NCBI RefSeq assembly: GCF_017834145.1
Contig: NZ_JAFIDA010000001.1
Span: 1,984,001-2,048,000, forward strand
Direction: 5' to 3'
DNA length: 64,000 nt
Source of the DNA: Leucobacter exalbidus
GTDB taxonomy: Bacteria > Actinomycetota > Actinomycetes > Actinomycetales > Microbacteriaceae
Below, one piece after another: positions 45,761 to 54,097 of the stretch. The position numbers and the translations under genes were made by a program. The notes beneath the pieces were generated by a model. The model was not told the DNA's origin and did no database searches. It saw only the letters and a program-made list of their open reading frames with translations. Each line of letters opens with the position of its first letter. Position 1 is the stretch's first letter.

Positions 45761-46130
45761 GGGTGCGAGTCCTTCCAAAGAGCGACACATACCGTGATCA
45801 TGTATGCATCATGCACAAGTAGTATATGCCTGTTTCTGGGAACCGTCTGTGGCGCAAAGCGTGATCGCCACGATGCTGTGGGTGACGAAAATTGAGACAT
45901 GTGAGGTGTGTGAGCTGGCGAATGGAGTCGACTGCGTGGGGGTGCATCGGGTGATGCGACGGGTGACTCGTGGGGTGAAATAATTCCCTCAATCTAGGAG
46001 TATAAAGCGCAGATGAGCAGCGTTTTTACGGCCACTATGATTGATGCGCGATTTGCGCTGTACGTTGGCTCACCCGCTTCGATATGGTGGGGACAGCACA
46101 CGCAGGGTGTGCATGGGGAGAGGGATTATT
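45761..46130. other. 370-base intergenic region with divergent promoters
   Basis: This gap lies between the DHA2 exporter and the ATP-grasp gene. It is AT-richer than its surroundings near 45800-45840 (CATGTATGCATCATGCACA). CATGAT repeats there may be an operator for the exporter. A reading frame of 53 codons at 46013-46174 starts 12 bases after AGGAG and overlaps the ATP-grasp gene in another frame; I do not call it. Nothing else was found. Confidence 0.5.
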
Positions 46131-47342
46131 TTGCGCGTACTAGTTACCAGTTCTCGAAACACATTTGCGCTTGACATCATTCGCAAGCTCGGCAGCACCG
46201 GGCACACCGTTGTGGCGAGCGACACCTACGCGGGCGCGATCGGCAGCCACTCCAAGTACCTCGAGGCGCACGCGGTCACCGCTTCTCCCCGTTTCAAGAC
46301 TGACCAGTTCATCGCTGATATCAGCGAGCTTGTGACGAAGCACAACATCGACCTCATTATTCCGAGCTTTGAAGAGGCGTTTTACCTCTCGGCTCGGGTG
46401 CATGACCTGCCCGCGGGGGTTACCCTGTTTGCCGGTGACTTCGAGAGCCTGGCACGCCTGCACGACAAGGCAAGCTTCCAGCGTCTCGCCGAGCAAGCCG
46501 GTGTACCGATTCCCGAAACCCTGGTGGTCACGAACACTGATGAGCTCAACGCCGCCATCGCACGGTACCCGCGCTACTTCGCCCGCGCTGCGTTCTCGCG
46601 CGGCGGCGTCGGCCTGCTCACCAACACCGGCCCCTTGGCCGGCAAGATGCAGCCCGAAGACTGCCACCCTACGGTTGATCAGCCGTGGCTCGTGCAGCCC
46701 TTCGTTGATGGCCCGATGGTGTGCACGTACAGCACCATCGTCAAGGGTCGCGTCACTGCACACTGCACCTACCGCGCCCCCGAGCAGTGGGCACACAGCA
46801 CGGGCATCGACTTCTTGGCCATCGACAGCACCGACACCCTCGCGTACACCGAGAAGCTGGTGGGCGAACTCGACCCGAACTTCACCGGTCAGCTTTCCTT
46901 CGACTTCGTTGACCACGAGGGCGGGCTCAAGGCCATCGAGTGCAACCCGCGCTCAACCAACGGTGTCATTCTGATCGAGGCCGACGCACTGGCTGCGGCG
47001 CTCGAGGGCACGAACGAGACCACCGTGGTCGTAGAGCCCGGCGTCGAGCGCCAGGTCAGCCTCGCGGTGCTCGCCGACGCATTCACCGAGCCGATCAAGC
47101 ACCTCCCCACCTCGCTGCACGACCTGATCAAGGTACGCGACATCGGTGCCGGATGGCACGACAGCATCGCCATGATGTGGAGCCCCGCCACGCTGATTCA
47201 CGGCGCCAAGATGGCACACGGTAAGCGTCAAGAGATTCTCGGCGCACTGGGCGAAGACATCGTCTGGAACGGCGAAGAAATCGACGGCATGTCTGAGAGC
47301 GACGCCGCAGCGCTCGAAGCCGTGCACGGCCAGCGGGTCTAA
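46131..47342 (+). CDS. ATP-grasp superfamily ligase, orphan
   Basis: A 403-aa enzyme of the ATP-grasp type, joining a carboxylate to an amine with ATP. It starts MRVLVTSSRNTFALDII, a Rossmann-like domain of carbamoyl-phosphate-synthase/PurK look; the central part has VPIPETLVV, GPMVCTYSTIVKG and the metal-binding FVDHEGGLKAIECNPRSTNG. The start is TTG at 46131 with GAGAGGG upstream; ATG at 46113 in the same frame would add six residues. The gene stands alone, with no recognisable biosynthetic partners, so its substrates are unknown. Confidence 0.82.
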   Translation: MRVLVTSSRNTFALDIIRKLGSTGHTVVASDTYAGAIGSHSKYLEAHAVTASPRFKTDQFIADISELVTKHNIDLIIPSFEEAFYLSARVHDLPAGVTLFAGDFESLARLHDKASFQRLAEQAGVPIPETLVVTNTDELNAAIARYPRYFARAAFSRGGVGLLTNTGPLAGKMQPEDCHPTVDQPWLVQPFVDGPMVCTYSTIVKGRVTAHCTYRAPEQWAHSTGIDFLAIDSTDTLAYTEKLVGELDPNFTGQLSFDFVDHEGGLKAIECNPRSTNGVILIEADALAAALEGTNETTVVVEPGVERQVSLAVLADAFTEPIKHLPTSLHDLIKVRDIGAGWHDSIAMMWSPATLIHGAKMAHGKRQEILGALGEDIVWNGEEIDGMSESDAAALEAVHGQRV

Positions 47343-47375
47343 CTGCTGCCGGGCGGGTAGATACGCCCAACACGA

Positions 47376-47412
47376 GGCCCTGGGGGCGGTGCTGTGCACC
47401 GCCCCCAGGGCC
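47376..47412. terminator. Bidirectional terminator after ATP-grasp gene
   Basis: GGCCCTGGGGGCGGTGC (47376-47392) pairs perfectly over 17 bases with GCACCGCCCCCAGGGCC (47396-47412) around TGT. It lies between converging genes and has no long T run. Confidence 0.85.
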
Positions 47413-47420
47413 CCGCATGT

Positions 47421-48623
47421 TTATACCTGCATGAACCGTTCGACCGCGAGTGCGGCCTGCAGCAGCGCGGGAAACCGGGCAGAAATGCCCCGCTTGGGCA
47501 GCTGATTGAGGGCGACCGTGTCGGCGGGGAGCTGCTCCTGCTGCCCGTTGACCAGCCGCCGAATCGCATTCAGCAGCGCCACCGGGTGCGTATCGAGTGC
47601 GCTGTGCCCGTTGTCGATCTCCACCAGCACCGCGTCGGGCGCTGCGGCCGCCACGCGTCGGGCGATCGCGGTGGGGGTGCGCAAATCGCGGGCACCCGTC
47701 AGCAGCACGAGCGGCCACGAGAAGTTCGCCGCCTGCGCCTGCAGATCGAATGGTTCGTGGGCGAAGGGCGGAAACTGATCGGCGATGAGGCCGTAGGTCA
47801 GTGCAGGGTCGAGTGGTCGACCATCGCGCGGTGCACCGTAGCCCAGCTCGCGAAACCCGATCGCCCCCACGAGATCAAACTCGTAGATGCCGGGCAGCTG
47901 GGCAATCGAGGCATCGCGGGTGGCATACGACGCGAGGAGCTTCCAGGTGAGACTGCCGCGGTGCCGGATCCGGCGGCGCAACAGCCGGGTGAGGAACGTG
48001 GCGCCGCAGAGCTCATATGCTGCCCGCACTACGTCGAGCAGTTCGCGCTCATCGATGCCGGTCGCCGCGAGCTCGTGTACCAGCGTGGGCAGCGGCTCAT
48101 TGCCCTCCCAGAGCAGGTCGCGCAGCACCTCGCGCTCAAGATCGTGGTCGCTCGCCGACTGTAGCGCCGAATCGAGCAGCATGCCGGCCACCCGGTCACC
48201 GTGCCGAGCGCCGAACGAACTCGCGAGGTAGCTGCCGTACGAAGATCCGGCGATAAATGCCGTGCGCACGCCTTCGCGGTCGAGCACCGCAGCAATATCG
48301 TCGACCGCCTCAGTCACCCACATCGCCGAGACGGGAAGGTCGTGGCCGGCAAGATCGGTGCGCGAGCGCCCCACGCCGCGGTGCTCCACCATGATGAGAT
48401 CGAGACCGCCGCGAGCGGCAAGCCGCCGCAACCGGCGATAGGGCAGCACCGAACCGAGCCCAGGCCCGCCAGGAATGATGACCGTGGGGGTGCTCGTGCG
48501 CGGGCCGGTGCGCACGTAGGCAAGATCGAAAGCGGGGGAGTTGTCGGTGGCCGGGCGGTGCACCTTGCGCAGCCCGGTCGTGCGGGCGGTGGCGATGAGC
48601 AGCAGCTTCGATGATGCGTTCAT
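47421..48623 (-). CDS. Alpha/beta hydrolase, S33 aminopeptidase-like
   Basis: A 400-aa hydrolase of the proline-iminopeptidase/tripeptidyl-aminopeptidase group. Motifs are IIPGGPGLGS near residue 50, the acid turn VEHRGVGRSRTDLAG, nucleophile Ser in AGSSYGSYLAS near residue 135, Asp in TGARDLRTP and His in GHSALDTHP. No signal peptide is evident. The start at 48623 has AGGA upstream and lies eight bases after the stop of the membrane gene before it, so the two are one operon. The substrate is not known. Confidence 0.87.
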   Translation of the reverse strand: MNASSKLLLIATARTTGLRKVHRPATDNSPAFDLAYVRTGPRTSTPTVIIPGGPGLGSVLPYRRLRRLAARGGLDLIMVEHRGVGRSRTDLAGHDLPVSAMWVTEAVDDIAAVLDREGVRTAFIAGSSYGSYLASSFGARHGDRVAGMLLDSALQSASDHDLEREVLRDLLWEGNEPLPTLVHELAATGIDERELLDVVRAAYELCGATFLTRLLRRRIRHRGSLTWKLLASYATRDASIAQLPGIYEFDLVGAIGFRELGYGAPRDGRPLDPALTYGLIADQFPPFAHEPFDLQAQAANFSWPLVLLTGARDLRTPTAIARRVAAAAPDAVLVEIDNGHSALDTHPVALLNAIRRLVNGQQEQLPADTVALNQLPKRGISARFPALLQAALAVERFMQV

Positions 48624-48631
48624 GAGTGGTC

Positions 48632-49336
48632 CTAACGAATAGCGGGGTCGAAGAACGCGAGCCACACAAACAACAGGCCGGCGGCGCACAGCAGCGCAGC
48701 GAGGTAGAAGCGGTAATCCCAAGTTTGGGCGGCCGCATAGAACCGGGTGATGCGGTCAGAGAGCCCCGGAATGCGCGCCCACACCCAGGCCAGTGCGAAG
48801 AACGGGGCCACCAGCGCCGCCAAGAACACGACGTAGGCGATCACGCGCAGCAGCAGATCGGGGGTGAGCCCCGCGATGAGGCGGCCGGTCAGATACATGA
48901 TGGGCAGCGTGGTGAACCCGACGCAGGCGCCCAGCCCCAAGAAGAAGTAGCTGTAGGGGCGCGCACTGGGTTTGGGTGACTTAGCCGCTTTCCTCGGAAG
49001 CTGCGGGGTGCGCCGCTTCCACCACAGCACAACCCCCGCCGCGATCAGAAACAGGGCAGCAGCGATGATGTCAATGGTCTGGTTGACGAGCACGGCATCG
49101 AGCTTGCCGCGAGAGGCCTGCACAATACTCGTCGGGTTGACGCTGTGAAACAACGCCAGCAGCAGGGTGGCGCCCACGACGAGGCCCGCGGCCATCCATC
49201 GCAGCCGGGCGGTGGCCTGCACGTTGCGCGCCAACATGTCGGCGGTGGCGCCGTAGAGGGCGGGGTTCACGCCCATCGCAAGCCCGAATCCGACCAGCGT
49301 GAGCAGCCCTGGCCCCCACGCAATCACGCTGCTCAT
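48632..49336 (-). CDS. Polytopic membrane protein, GAP/LysE-like
   Basis: A 234-aa membrane protein with six or seven hydrophobic helices: a first segment with VNPALYGATADML, a Lys/Arg-rich loop (KRRTPQLPRKAAKSPKPSAR) and later GLGACVGFTTLPIMYLTGRL. Topology resembles LysE-type exporters and the mycobacterial GAP/Sap lipid-addressing proteins, but I see no decisive motif. It is the first gene of an operon with the S33-like hydrolase. Confidence 0.7.
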   Translation of the reverse strand: MSSVIAWGPGLLTLVGFGLAMGVNPALYGATADMLARNVQATARLRWMAAGLVVGATLLLALFHSVNPTSIVQASRGKLDAVLVNQTIDIIAAALFLIAAGVVLWWKRRTPQLPRKAAKSPKPSARPYSYFFLGLGACVGFTTLPIMYLTGRLIAGLTPDLLLRVIAYVVFLAALVAPFFALAWVWARIPGLSDRITRFYAAAQTWDYRFYLAALLCAAGLLFVWLAFFDPAIR

Positions 49337-49401
49337 CGTGCCCCCAGGTCACGGGGTGCACGGGAAGCAGTCACGGCTCGACTGCGCTTGGCGCACATCA
49401 C

Positions 49402-49788
49402 CTAGAACGCCGTCAGATCGACCTCGAACATGTTCGCGGTGGCCCGAGCCGTGGGGGAGCCCGCGTTGATGTCGGCACCGTGCTTCATCAGAATCGAGAT
49501 CACCTCGGTGGCACGCTTAAACACGGCGCCCGCAATGGGGGTCTGCCCGCGATCGTTCTGGCGGTCAATGTCGGCATCTCGCTCAACCAGCGCCGCAACG
49601 AGCTCGGCGTGGCCGTGATAGGCCGCGAGCATGATCAGGGTGTTGCCCTTCTCGTCGGTGAGGTTGACGGGCACCCCCTGATCGATCGCGCTCGCCACAA
49701 ACGCGACGTCGCCGCTGCGTGCCGCGTCAAAGAGACGGTGCGCAAACTCAAGGGCGTCATCGGGCAGTGCGGCTTCTGTTTCAGTCAT
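49402..49788 (-). CDS. Ankyrin-repeat protein
   Basis: A 128-aa small cytoplasmic protein with three ankyrin repeats (AFVASAIDQGVPVNLTDEKG, NTLIMLAAYHGHAELVAAL, QTPIAGAVFKRATEVISILM). Such proteins bind other proteins; in bacteria some are catalase or regulatory partners. An inverted repeat (CATTCTTGCAAAGAATG) overlaps its likely -10 box, so a regulator may act here. It is divergent from the ABC transporter gene about 180 bases away. Confidence 0.88.
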   Translation of the reverse strand: MTETEAALPDDALEFAHRLFDAARSGDVAFVASAIDQGVPVNLTDEKGNTLIMLAAYHGHAELVAALVERDADIDRQNDRGQTPIAGAVFKRATEVISILMKHGADINAGSPTARATANMFEVDLTAF

Positions 49789-49793
49789 GCGCC

Positions 49794-49810
49794 CATTCTT
49801 GCAAAGAATG
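49794..49810. promoter_or_regulatory. Inverted repeat upstream of the ankyrin gene
   Basis: CATTCTT-GCA-AAGAATG is a perfect 7-bp inverted repeat, six bases before the ankyrin start codon and overlapping the AAGAAT likely -10 box on the minus strand. It is a candidate operator. The rest of the gap to 49967 shows nothing else. Confidence 0.45.
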
Positions 49811-49967
49811 CACGGTAGAGGGGGAGCGCGTGCCGGGCGGAGCGGTTGGGCCGGCTGCGGGGCCTGCTGCTGGCTCGGCAGCAGACCTCGCCACTGGCCA
49901 ATTGGCTAGGGCACAGGCTGGCCTCGTAGCCGGGGTGCGGCGCGCACGATTCGCCAAAACTAGAAGC

Positions 49968-50723
49968 ATGAACGACAACACGATCCCGGCCATTCACGCC
50001 GCCGGCCTCCACAAATCCTTTGGCGACTACGCCGCGGTCGAAGACGTCAGCTTTCTTGTGCCCTACGGCCGCGTGGTGGGGCTGCTCGGCCCCAACGGTG
50101 CGGGCAAGACCACCACGATGCGCATGCTCGTCGGCCTCGCCACCCCCACCCAGGGGGTCTCACACATCGCGGGCCGCCCCTACGCGGCACTGAGCCGCCC
50201 TGCCCAACAGATCGGGGTGGTGCTCGACGCGGGCGGGCTGCACCCCTCGCGCACCGCGAGGCAGCACCTGCGCATTGCCGCCGCCATGGCCCACATCGAT
50301 GCGGCCCGGGTGACCGACGTGCTGAACGAGACCGGCATGATGGCCGCCGCAGACCGCCCCATTAAGGGGTACTCGCTCGGCATGCGGCAGCGGCTCGCAC
50401 TCGCCACCGCCCTGCTCGGCGACCCCCGGGTGCTGATTCTCGACGAACCGGCGAATGGCCTCGATCCGGCGGGAATTCGGTGGCTGCGCGAGAACCTGCG
50501 CGCGTTCGCCGCCGCGGGCGGAGCGGTGCTGGTGTCTTCGCACCTGCTCGCTGAAATCGAGCACGTCGCCGATGATGTCGTCGTCATCGCACACGGCCGA
50601 GTGGCCGCTGCGGGCGAGCTGACGGCCCTCACCGCCCACCACGGCGGCGATCTCGAATCCTTCTACCTCGACCTCACCGCAACCACCACGGAGGTGCGCT
50701 CATGTTTCGCGCAGAACTGCTGA
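49968..50723 (+). CDS. ABC transporter ATP-binding protein (DrrA/CcmA-like)
   Basis: A 251-aa ATPase subunit. Walker A is [11 protein letters not shown] near residue 43, the signature is [12 protein letters not shown], Walker B is [15 protein letters not shown], and the switch His is in [10 protein letters not shown]. This is the antibiotic- or lantibiotic-exporter type. It starts at the ATG at 49968; the open frame further upstream belongs to no gene. Its end overlaps the permease start by 22 bases. It is first in an operon with permease, sensor kinase and regulator, an arrangement typical for cell-envelope antibiotic resistance modules. Confidence 0.92.
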   Translation: MNDNTIPAIHAAGLHKSFGDYAAVEDVSFLVPYGRVVGLLGPNGAGKTTTMRMLVGLATPTQGVSHIAGRPYAALSRPAQQIGVVLDAGGLHPSRTARQHLRIAAAMAHIDAARVTDVLNETGMMAAADRPIKGYSLGMRQRLALATALLGDPRVLILDEPANGLDPAGIRWLRENLRAFAAAGGAVLVSSHLLAEIEHVADDVVVIAHGRVAAAGELTALTAHHGGDLESFYLDLTATTTEVRSCFAQNC

Positions 50724-51517
50724 AGCTCTCAACCATTCGCTCCACCCAGATCGCCGCCTTCATTGGCATCGTGGGCATCGCGCTCACCCAGGGGCTGATG
50801 TTCTGGTTCGTGCCAGCCCTCACCTTGGGCCTCATTGACGTGCCAGCTGACATCGGGCTGCCCGCGTTCGACACGGGTAGCCACGCATTCCAAATCGCGG
50901 CACTCAACCTGGTGAGCGGGGGATCCGGATCAGGCTCCCTCAGCCTCGCACTCATCGCGATCGTATCGATCGGGGTGCTCGCGGCGACCACCGACTACCG
51001 CTTTGGCGGCATGGCCACCGCTGCCCTCGCCCAGCCCCGCCGCGTGAACATTCTCGCGGGCAAGGTCGCGGCCACCGCCCTGATCGTGGCGATCATCGGC
51101 GTCGTCTACGCCCTCGTGAGCGTGGGCGTGCTGTGGCTCGCGACGCAGACCGCGCAGGAGGCGCTCGTGATCTCGGGCGGCGACATCCTGTCGGCCGCGG
51201 CCCGCAGCATCGCCGCCCTCGCCCTGCTCTCACTCGCCGCGCTCGCTGTAGGCCTGCTGGTGCGCAGCACACTCGCCGCGTTTCTGGTCGTGATTGGGGT
51301 GGTGACGATCGAGCCCATCATTCAGGGGATCGGCATGATGACGGGGTCGGCCGCGGGCTGGATGCAGTGGCTGCCCCTCGCCCTCGCACAGACCGCCGCT
51401 GGCGACTTCGCCGCGGCCCCCGGGCCGAACCCGCTCACCGCGCTGGGCATGCTCGCCGCGGGCACCCTCGTGCTGCTCGTGATCGCGGGTGCGGTGCTGC
51501 GCCGCCGCGATCTCTAA
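50702..51517 (+). CDS. ABC transporter permease (ABC-2 type)
   Basis: A 271-aa permease with six hydrophobic segments: one near residue 20-45 (IAAFIGIVGIALTQGLMFW), others at about 80-95, 120-145, 160-185, 190-215 and 245-265. It carries the ABC-2 pattern of YRFGGMATAALAQPRRVNI. The partner is the ATPase before it, whose gene overlaps by 22 bases. It likely forms an exporter; the substrate is unknown. A GATCCGGATC site lies at 50922. Confidence 0.87.
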   Translation: MFRAELLKLSTIRSTQIAAFIGIVGIALTQGLMFWFVPALTLGLIDVPADIGLPAFDTGSHAFQIAALNLVSGGSGSGSLSLALIAIVSIGVLAATTDYRFGGMATAALAQPRRVNILAGKVAATALIVAIIGVVYALVSVGVLWLATQTAQEALVISGGDILSAAARSIAALALLSLAALAVGLLVRSTLAAFLVVIGVVTIEPIIQGIGMMTGSAAGWMQWLPLALAQTAAGDFAAAPGPNPLTALGMLAAGTLVLLVIAGAVLRRRDL

Positions 51518-51581
51518 TCCGCGTGCGCCAGCCGGGCCACCGCGACCAGTATCCTCGCATCAGCCGACCCCACCCAGGATA

Positions 51582-52820
51582 ATGAACACTATGCATGCGC
51601 CCGCCAGCCCCTCCGCCCTCTCGCGGCTCTGGCGGGCGCTGCCTGTGGTGGTGATCCTGGCGCTCGCCACCGTGTACGTGCTCACCGTCTCAGCGGGCAT
51701 CTTGGGGGCGGTGACGGCGGCAGAGTTCTGGGTGATCGTCACAGCCCTCGTCGGCCAGGCCGCCCTGCTCGCGGCGCGGTATCGGTGGCCGCTGGCCGTG
51801 CTGCTGGGCGTGATCGTGCTCGATTGGCCGATGCTGATGATCTGGCACGGCGAGGTCACGGTGGGCTCTGCCGCGGTGATGATGGCGATGTACACCGTGC
51901 GGCGCACGAGCCCGGCCTCCCGGGCCTACCTGTGGGCCGCCGCCGGAGCCCTCGCGACCGCCGCCGTGATGTACATCACGCTGGGGGCGAGCGATGAATT
52001 GCTGGCCGAGTGGCGCTTGCCCGCCGCGGCTGGGCAGGCCGTCGCCACCTTCGCCCTGCCGCTGGTGATCGCCGAGGTCGTGCTCGTGCAGACCCGCCTC
52101 GCCACGGTGCTGCGCGAGCGTGCCGAGCTCGCCGAGCGCGACCGCGAGCGCAACGCCCGCGAGGCGGTGCAGCTCGAACGCAACCTGATCGCGCGCGAGC
52201 TGCACGACATCGCAGCCCACCACCTGACGGGCATCATCCTCACGAATCAGGCGGCGCGGGCGCTGCTGAAGCGTGATCCGGATCAGGTCAGTGGCTACCT
52301 CGATACCATTCAGACCGAGGCCCGCACCGCGCTCGAAAATGTACGGCAGACGGTCGGGTTGCTGCGCACCGACGGCGAAACCGATCTCGCCCCGGCGCCC
52401 GCGCTCAGCGACCTGCCCCAGCTCATCGCCGAGTATCGCGAGCGGGGCCTGGCGATCGAGTTCGCCGAGACCGGCGAGCGTGTGGCGCTCGGCCCGATCG
52501 CGGGGATCTCTGCCTACCGCACGGTGCAGGAGTCACTTGCGAACGCCGCCAAACACGCCCCCGGATCAGCCTGCGCCGTCACCGTCGAGTGGGGCGGCGG
52601 TGACACCGTTGCGGGGCTCCCCAGCTTGCGCATCAGCGTCACCAACACCCAGGCCACCCGCGCCGCGGCGATCGAAACGTCGCTGATTCCCGCGGGCGGC
52701 AACGGCCTAATCGGCATGCGTGAGCGTGCAGCGCTCACCGGAGGCACCCTCGTGGCCGGCCCCCGCGTTGATGGCGGGTGGGCCGTCGAACTCACGATCC
52801 CAGCAGAGAGCAGCCCATGA
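51582..52820 (+). CDS. NarL-family sensor histidine kinase 2
   Basis: A 412-aa membrane sensor kinase. Residues 15-165 have about five or six hydrophobic helices. The phosphoacceptor is His208 in ARELHDIAAHHLTGI, with a preceding helix of REAVQLERNLI. The ATPase domain has VQESLANAAKHAPG and NGLIGMRERAALTGGTLVAG. ATGs at 51582 and 51591 are both possible starts. It overlaps its regulator by ATGA and follows an ABC exporter, so it probably controls that exporter. A GATCCGGATC site lies at 52275. Confidence 0.9.
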   Translation: MNTMHAPASPSALSRLWRALPVVVILALATVYVLTVSAGILGAVTAAEFWVIVTALVGQAALLAARYRWPLAVLLGVIVLDWPMLMIWHGEVTVGSAAVMMAMYTVRRTSPASRAYLWAAAGALATAAVMYITLGASDELLAEWRLPAAAGQAVATFALPLVIAEVVLVQTRLATVLRERAELAERDRERNAREAVQLERNLIARELHDIAAHHLTGIILTNQAARALLKRDPDQVSGYLDTIQTEARTALENVRQTVGLLRTDGETDLAPAPALSDLPQLIAEYRERGLAIEFAETGERVALGPIAGISAYRTVQESLANAAKHAPGSACAVTVEWGGGDTVAGLPSLRISVTNTQATRAAAIETSLIPAGGNGLIGMRERAALTGGTLVAGPRVDGGWAVELTIPAESSP

Positions 52821-53467
52821 TTCGCGTACTCATCGCCGACGACCAAGCCATCGTGCGCGCGGGCCTCACCGTCGTACTCGAGGCCGAAACAGACCTCACG
52901 GTCGTGGGCCAGGCCGCCGATGGCTACGAAGCGGCCAGGCTTGCCGCCGAGCTGCAGCCCGATGTCGTGTGCATGGACATTCGCATGCCCGGGCGCGACG
53001 GCATTCAAGCCACCCGCGACATCGTTGCCGAGCACCCCCACATCGGGGTGCTTGTGGTCACCACGTTCGATCTTGACGACTACGTCTTTGGTGCGCTCGA
53101 AGCGGGGGCTGCCGGGTTCCTACTGAAAGGGTCAGACGAGACCACCATCACCCAGGCCATTCGCTCGGTCGCCGCGGGCGACGGCACCCTCGACCAGCGA
53201 CTCACGCGGCGCGTGCTCACCGAGTTCGCGCAGCGGCGACCCGCCCCCGAAGCCCAACGCACGAACATCGCCGAGCACCTCACCCCGCGCGAAATCGAGA
53301 TTCTCGTGCTGCTGAGCCAGGGGCACTCAAACAAAGAGATCGCGGCGCAGCTGTTCATCGAGCCCACCACCGTGAAATACCACCTGGCCAGCCTGCTCAC
53401 GAAAACCGGCACGAGAGACCGACTGCAGGTGGCGCTGTGGGCGCTGCGCAGCGGCATCGTGCAGTAA
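52817..53467 (+). CDS. NarL/LuxR-family response regulator 2
   Basis: A 216-aa response regulator. The receiver has LIADDQAIVRAG, phosphoacceptor Asp54 in VCMDIRMPGRDG and Lys in FLLKGSD. The LuxR helix-turn-helix is LTPREIEILVLLSQGHSNKE and TTVKYHLASLLTKTG. The start is the ATG overlapping the kinase stop; an upstream ATG in the frame is not used. The likely target is the ABC exporter in the same operon. Confidence 0.93.
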   Translation: MIRVLIADDQAIVRAGLTVVLEAETDLTVVGQAADGYEAARLAAELQPDVVCMDIRMPGRDGIQATRDIVAEHPHIGVLVVTTFDLDDYVFGALEAGAAGFLLKGSDETTITQAIRSVAAGDGTLDQRLTRRVLTEFAQRRPAPEAQRTNIAEHLTPREIEILVLLSQGHSNKEIAAQLFIEPTTVKYHLASLLTKTGTRDRLQVALWALRSGIVQ

Positions 53468-53514
53468 CCGGGCCCTGCACGGCCAGGCGCTCGCCGCCGT
53501 GCGAAGATGACACC

Positions 53515-53982
53515 ATGACGAACGCGGCCCAGCTCACCCCCACCGAAGCGATTGCCCTCGCGGCTCGCGCCGAAGCCATCGCGACGATTCTGCACCGCGG
53601 GCAGGCCGACAGAAACGGTGACGACTACATTGAGCACCCGCGCCGGGTCGCGGCACGATTCGACCCCGAGACCGACCCGCTGGCACACGCAGCGGCCTGG
53701 CTGCACGACACAATCGAAGACTGCGAAGTACTGCCCGAAGACCTGCGCGATGCGAAGATTCCCCACCCGGTGATTGACGCCGTGCTGTTTCTGACGCGAC
53801 GCCCGGGCCTCGCCGATGATGACTACTACCGGGCGATCAGACGCGACCCCATCGCCCTGCGCGTGAAGCTCGCCGATATTGATGACAACACCGACCCCGT
53901 GCGCACCGCACAGCTTGACGAGGCTACACGCGAGCGGCTCGCACGCAAGTACGCCCACGCCCGCGAGGTGCTGCTGGGCTGA
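53515..53982 (+). CDS. Small HD-domain hydrolase, SpoT/MESH1-like
   Basis: A 155-aa protein that is all HD domain, similar to the hydrolase half of RelA/SpoT and to MESH1-type small alarmone hydrolases. Key motifs are EHPRRVAARF near residue 40, LHDTIEDCE with the HD pair and ED, and VKLADIDDNTDP. No synthetase domain is present. It would hydrolyse (p)ppGpp or another nucleotide. The start at 53515 follows the regulator gene by 47 bases. It is not clearly linked to neighbours. Confidence 0.8.
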   Translation: MTNAAQLTPTEAIALAARAEAIATILHRGQADRNGDDYIEHPRRVAARFDPETDPLAHAAAWLHDTIEDCEVLPEDLRDAKIPHPVIDAVLFLTRRPGLADDDYYRAIRRDPIALRVKLADIDDNTDPVRTAQLDEATRERLARKYAHAREVLLG

Positions 53983-54097
53983 CGCCACAGCTCAGCGCCG
54001 CGCCGCAGCGGCCCGGCACCGTGTCATTCAAAAGGATGATTTTGTAACCAACACTGCGCGCGATGCCGCCGGGGGCGCGACCGGCTTGGCTTGAAAC

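Noticed and set aside
45791..45835. CATGAT/ATGCAT cluster as a clear MFS regulator operator
   Set aside because: The symmetry is poor and no regulator gene is adjacent.
46013..46174. 53-aa gene ahead of the ATP-grasp gene
   Set aside because: It overlaps the ATP-grasp start in another frame, its spacing from AGGAG is long, and the peptide has no recognisable feature.
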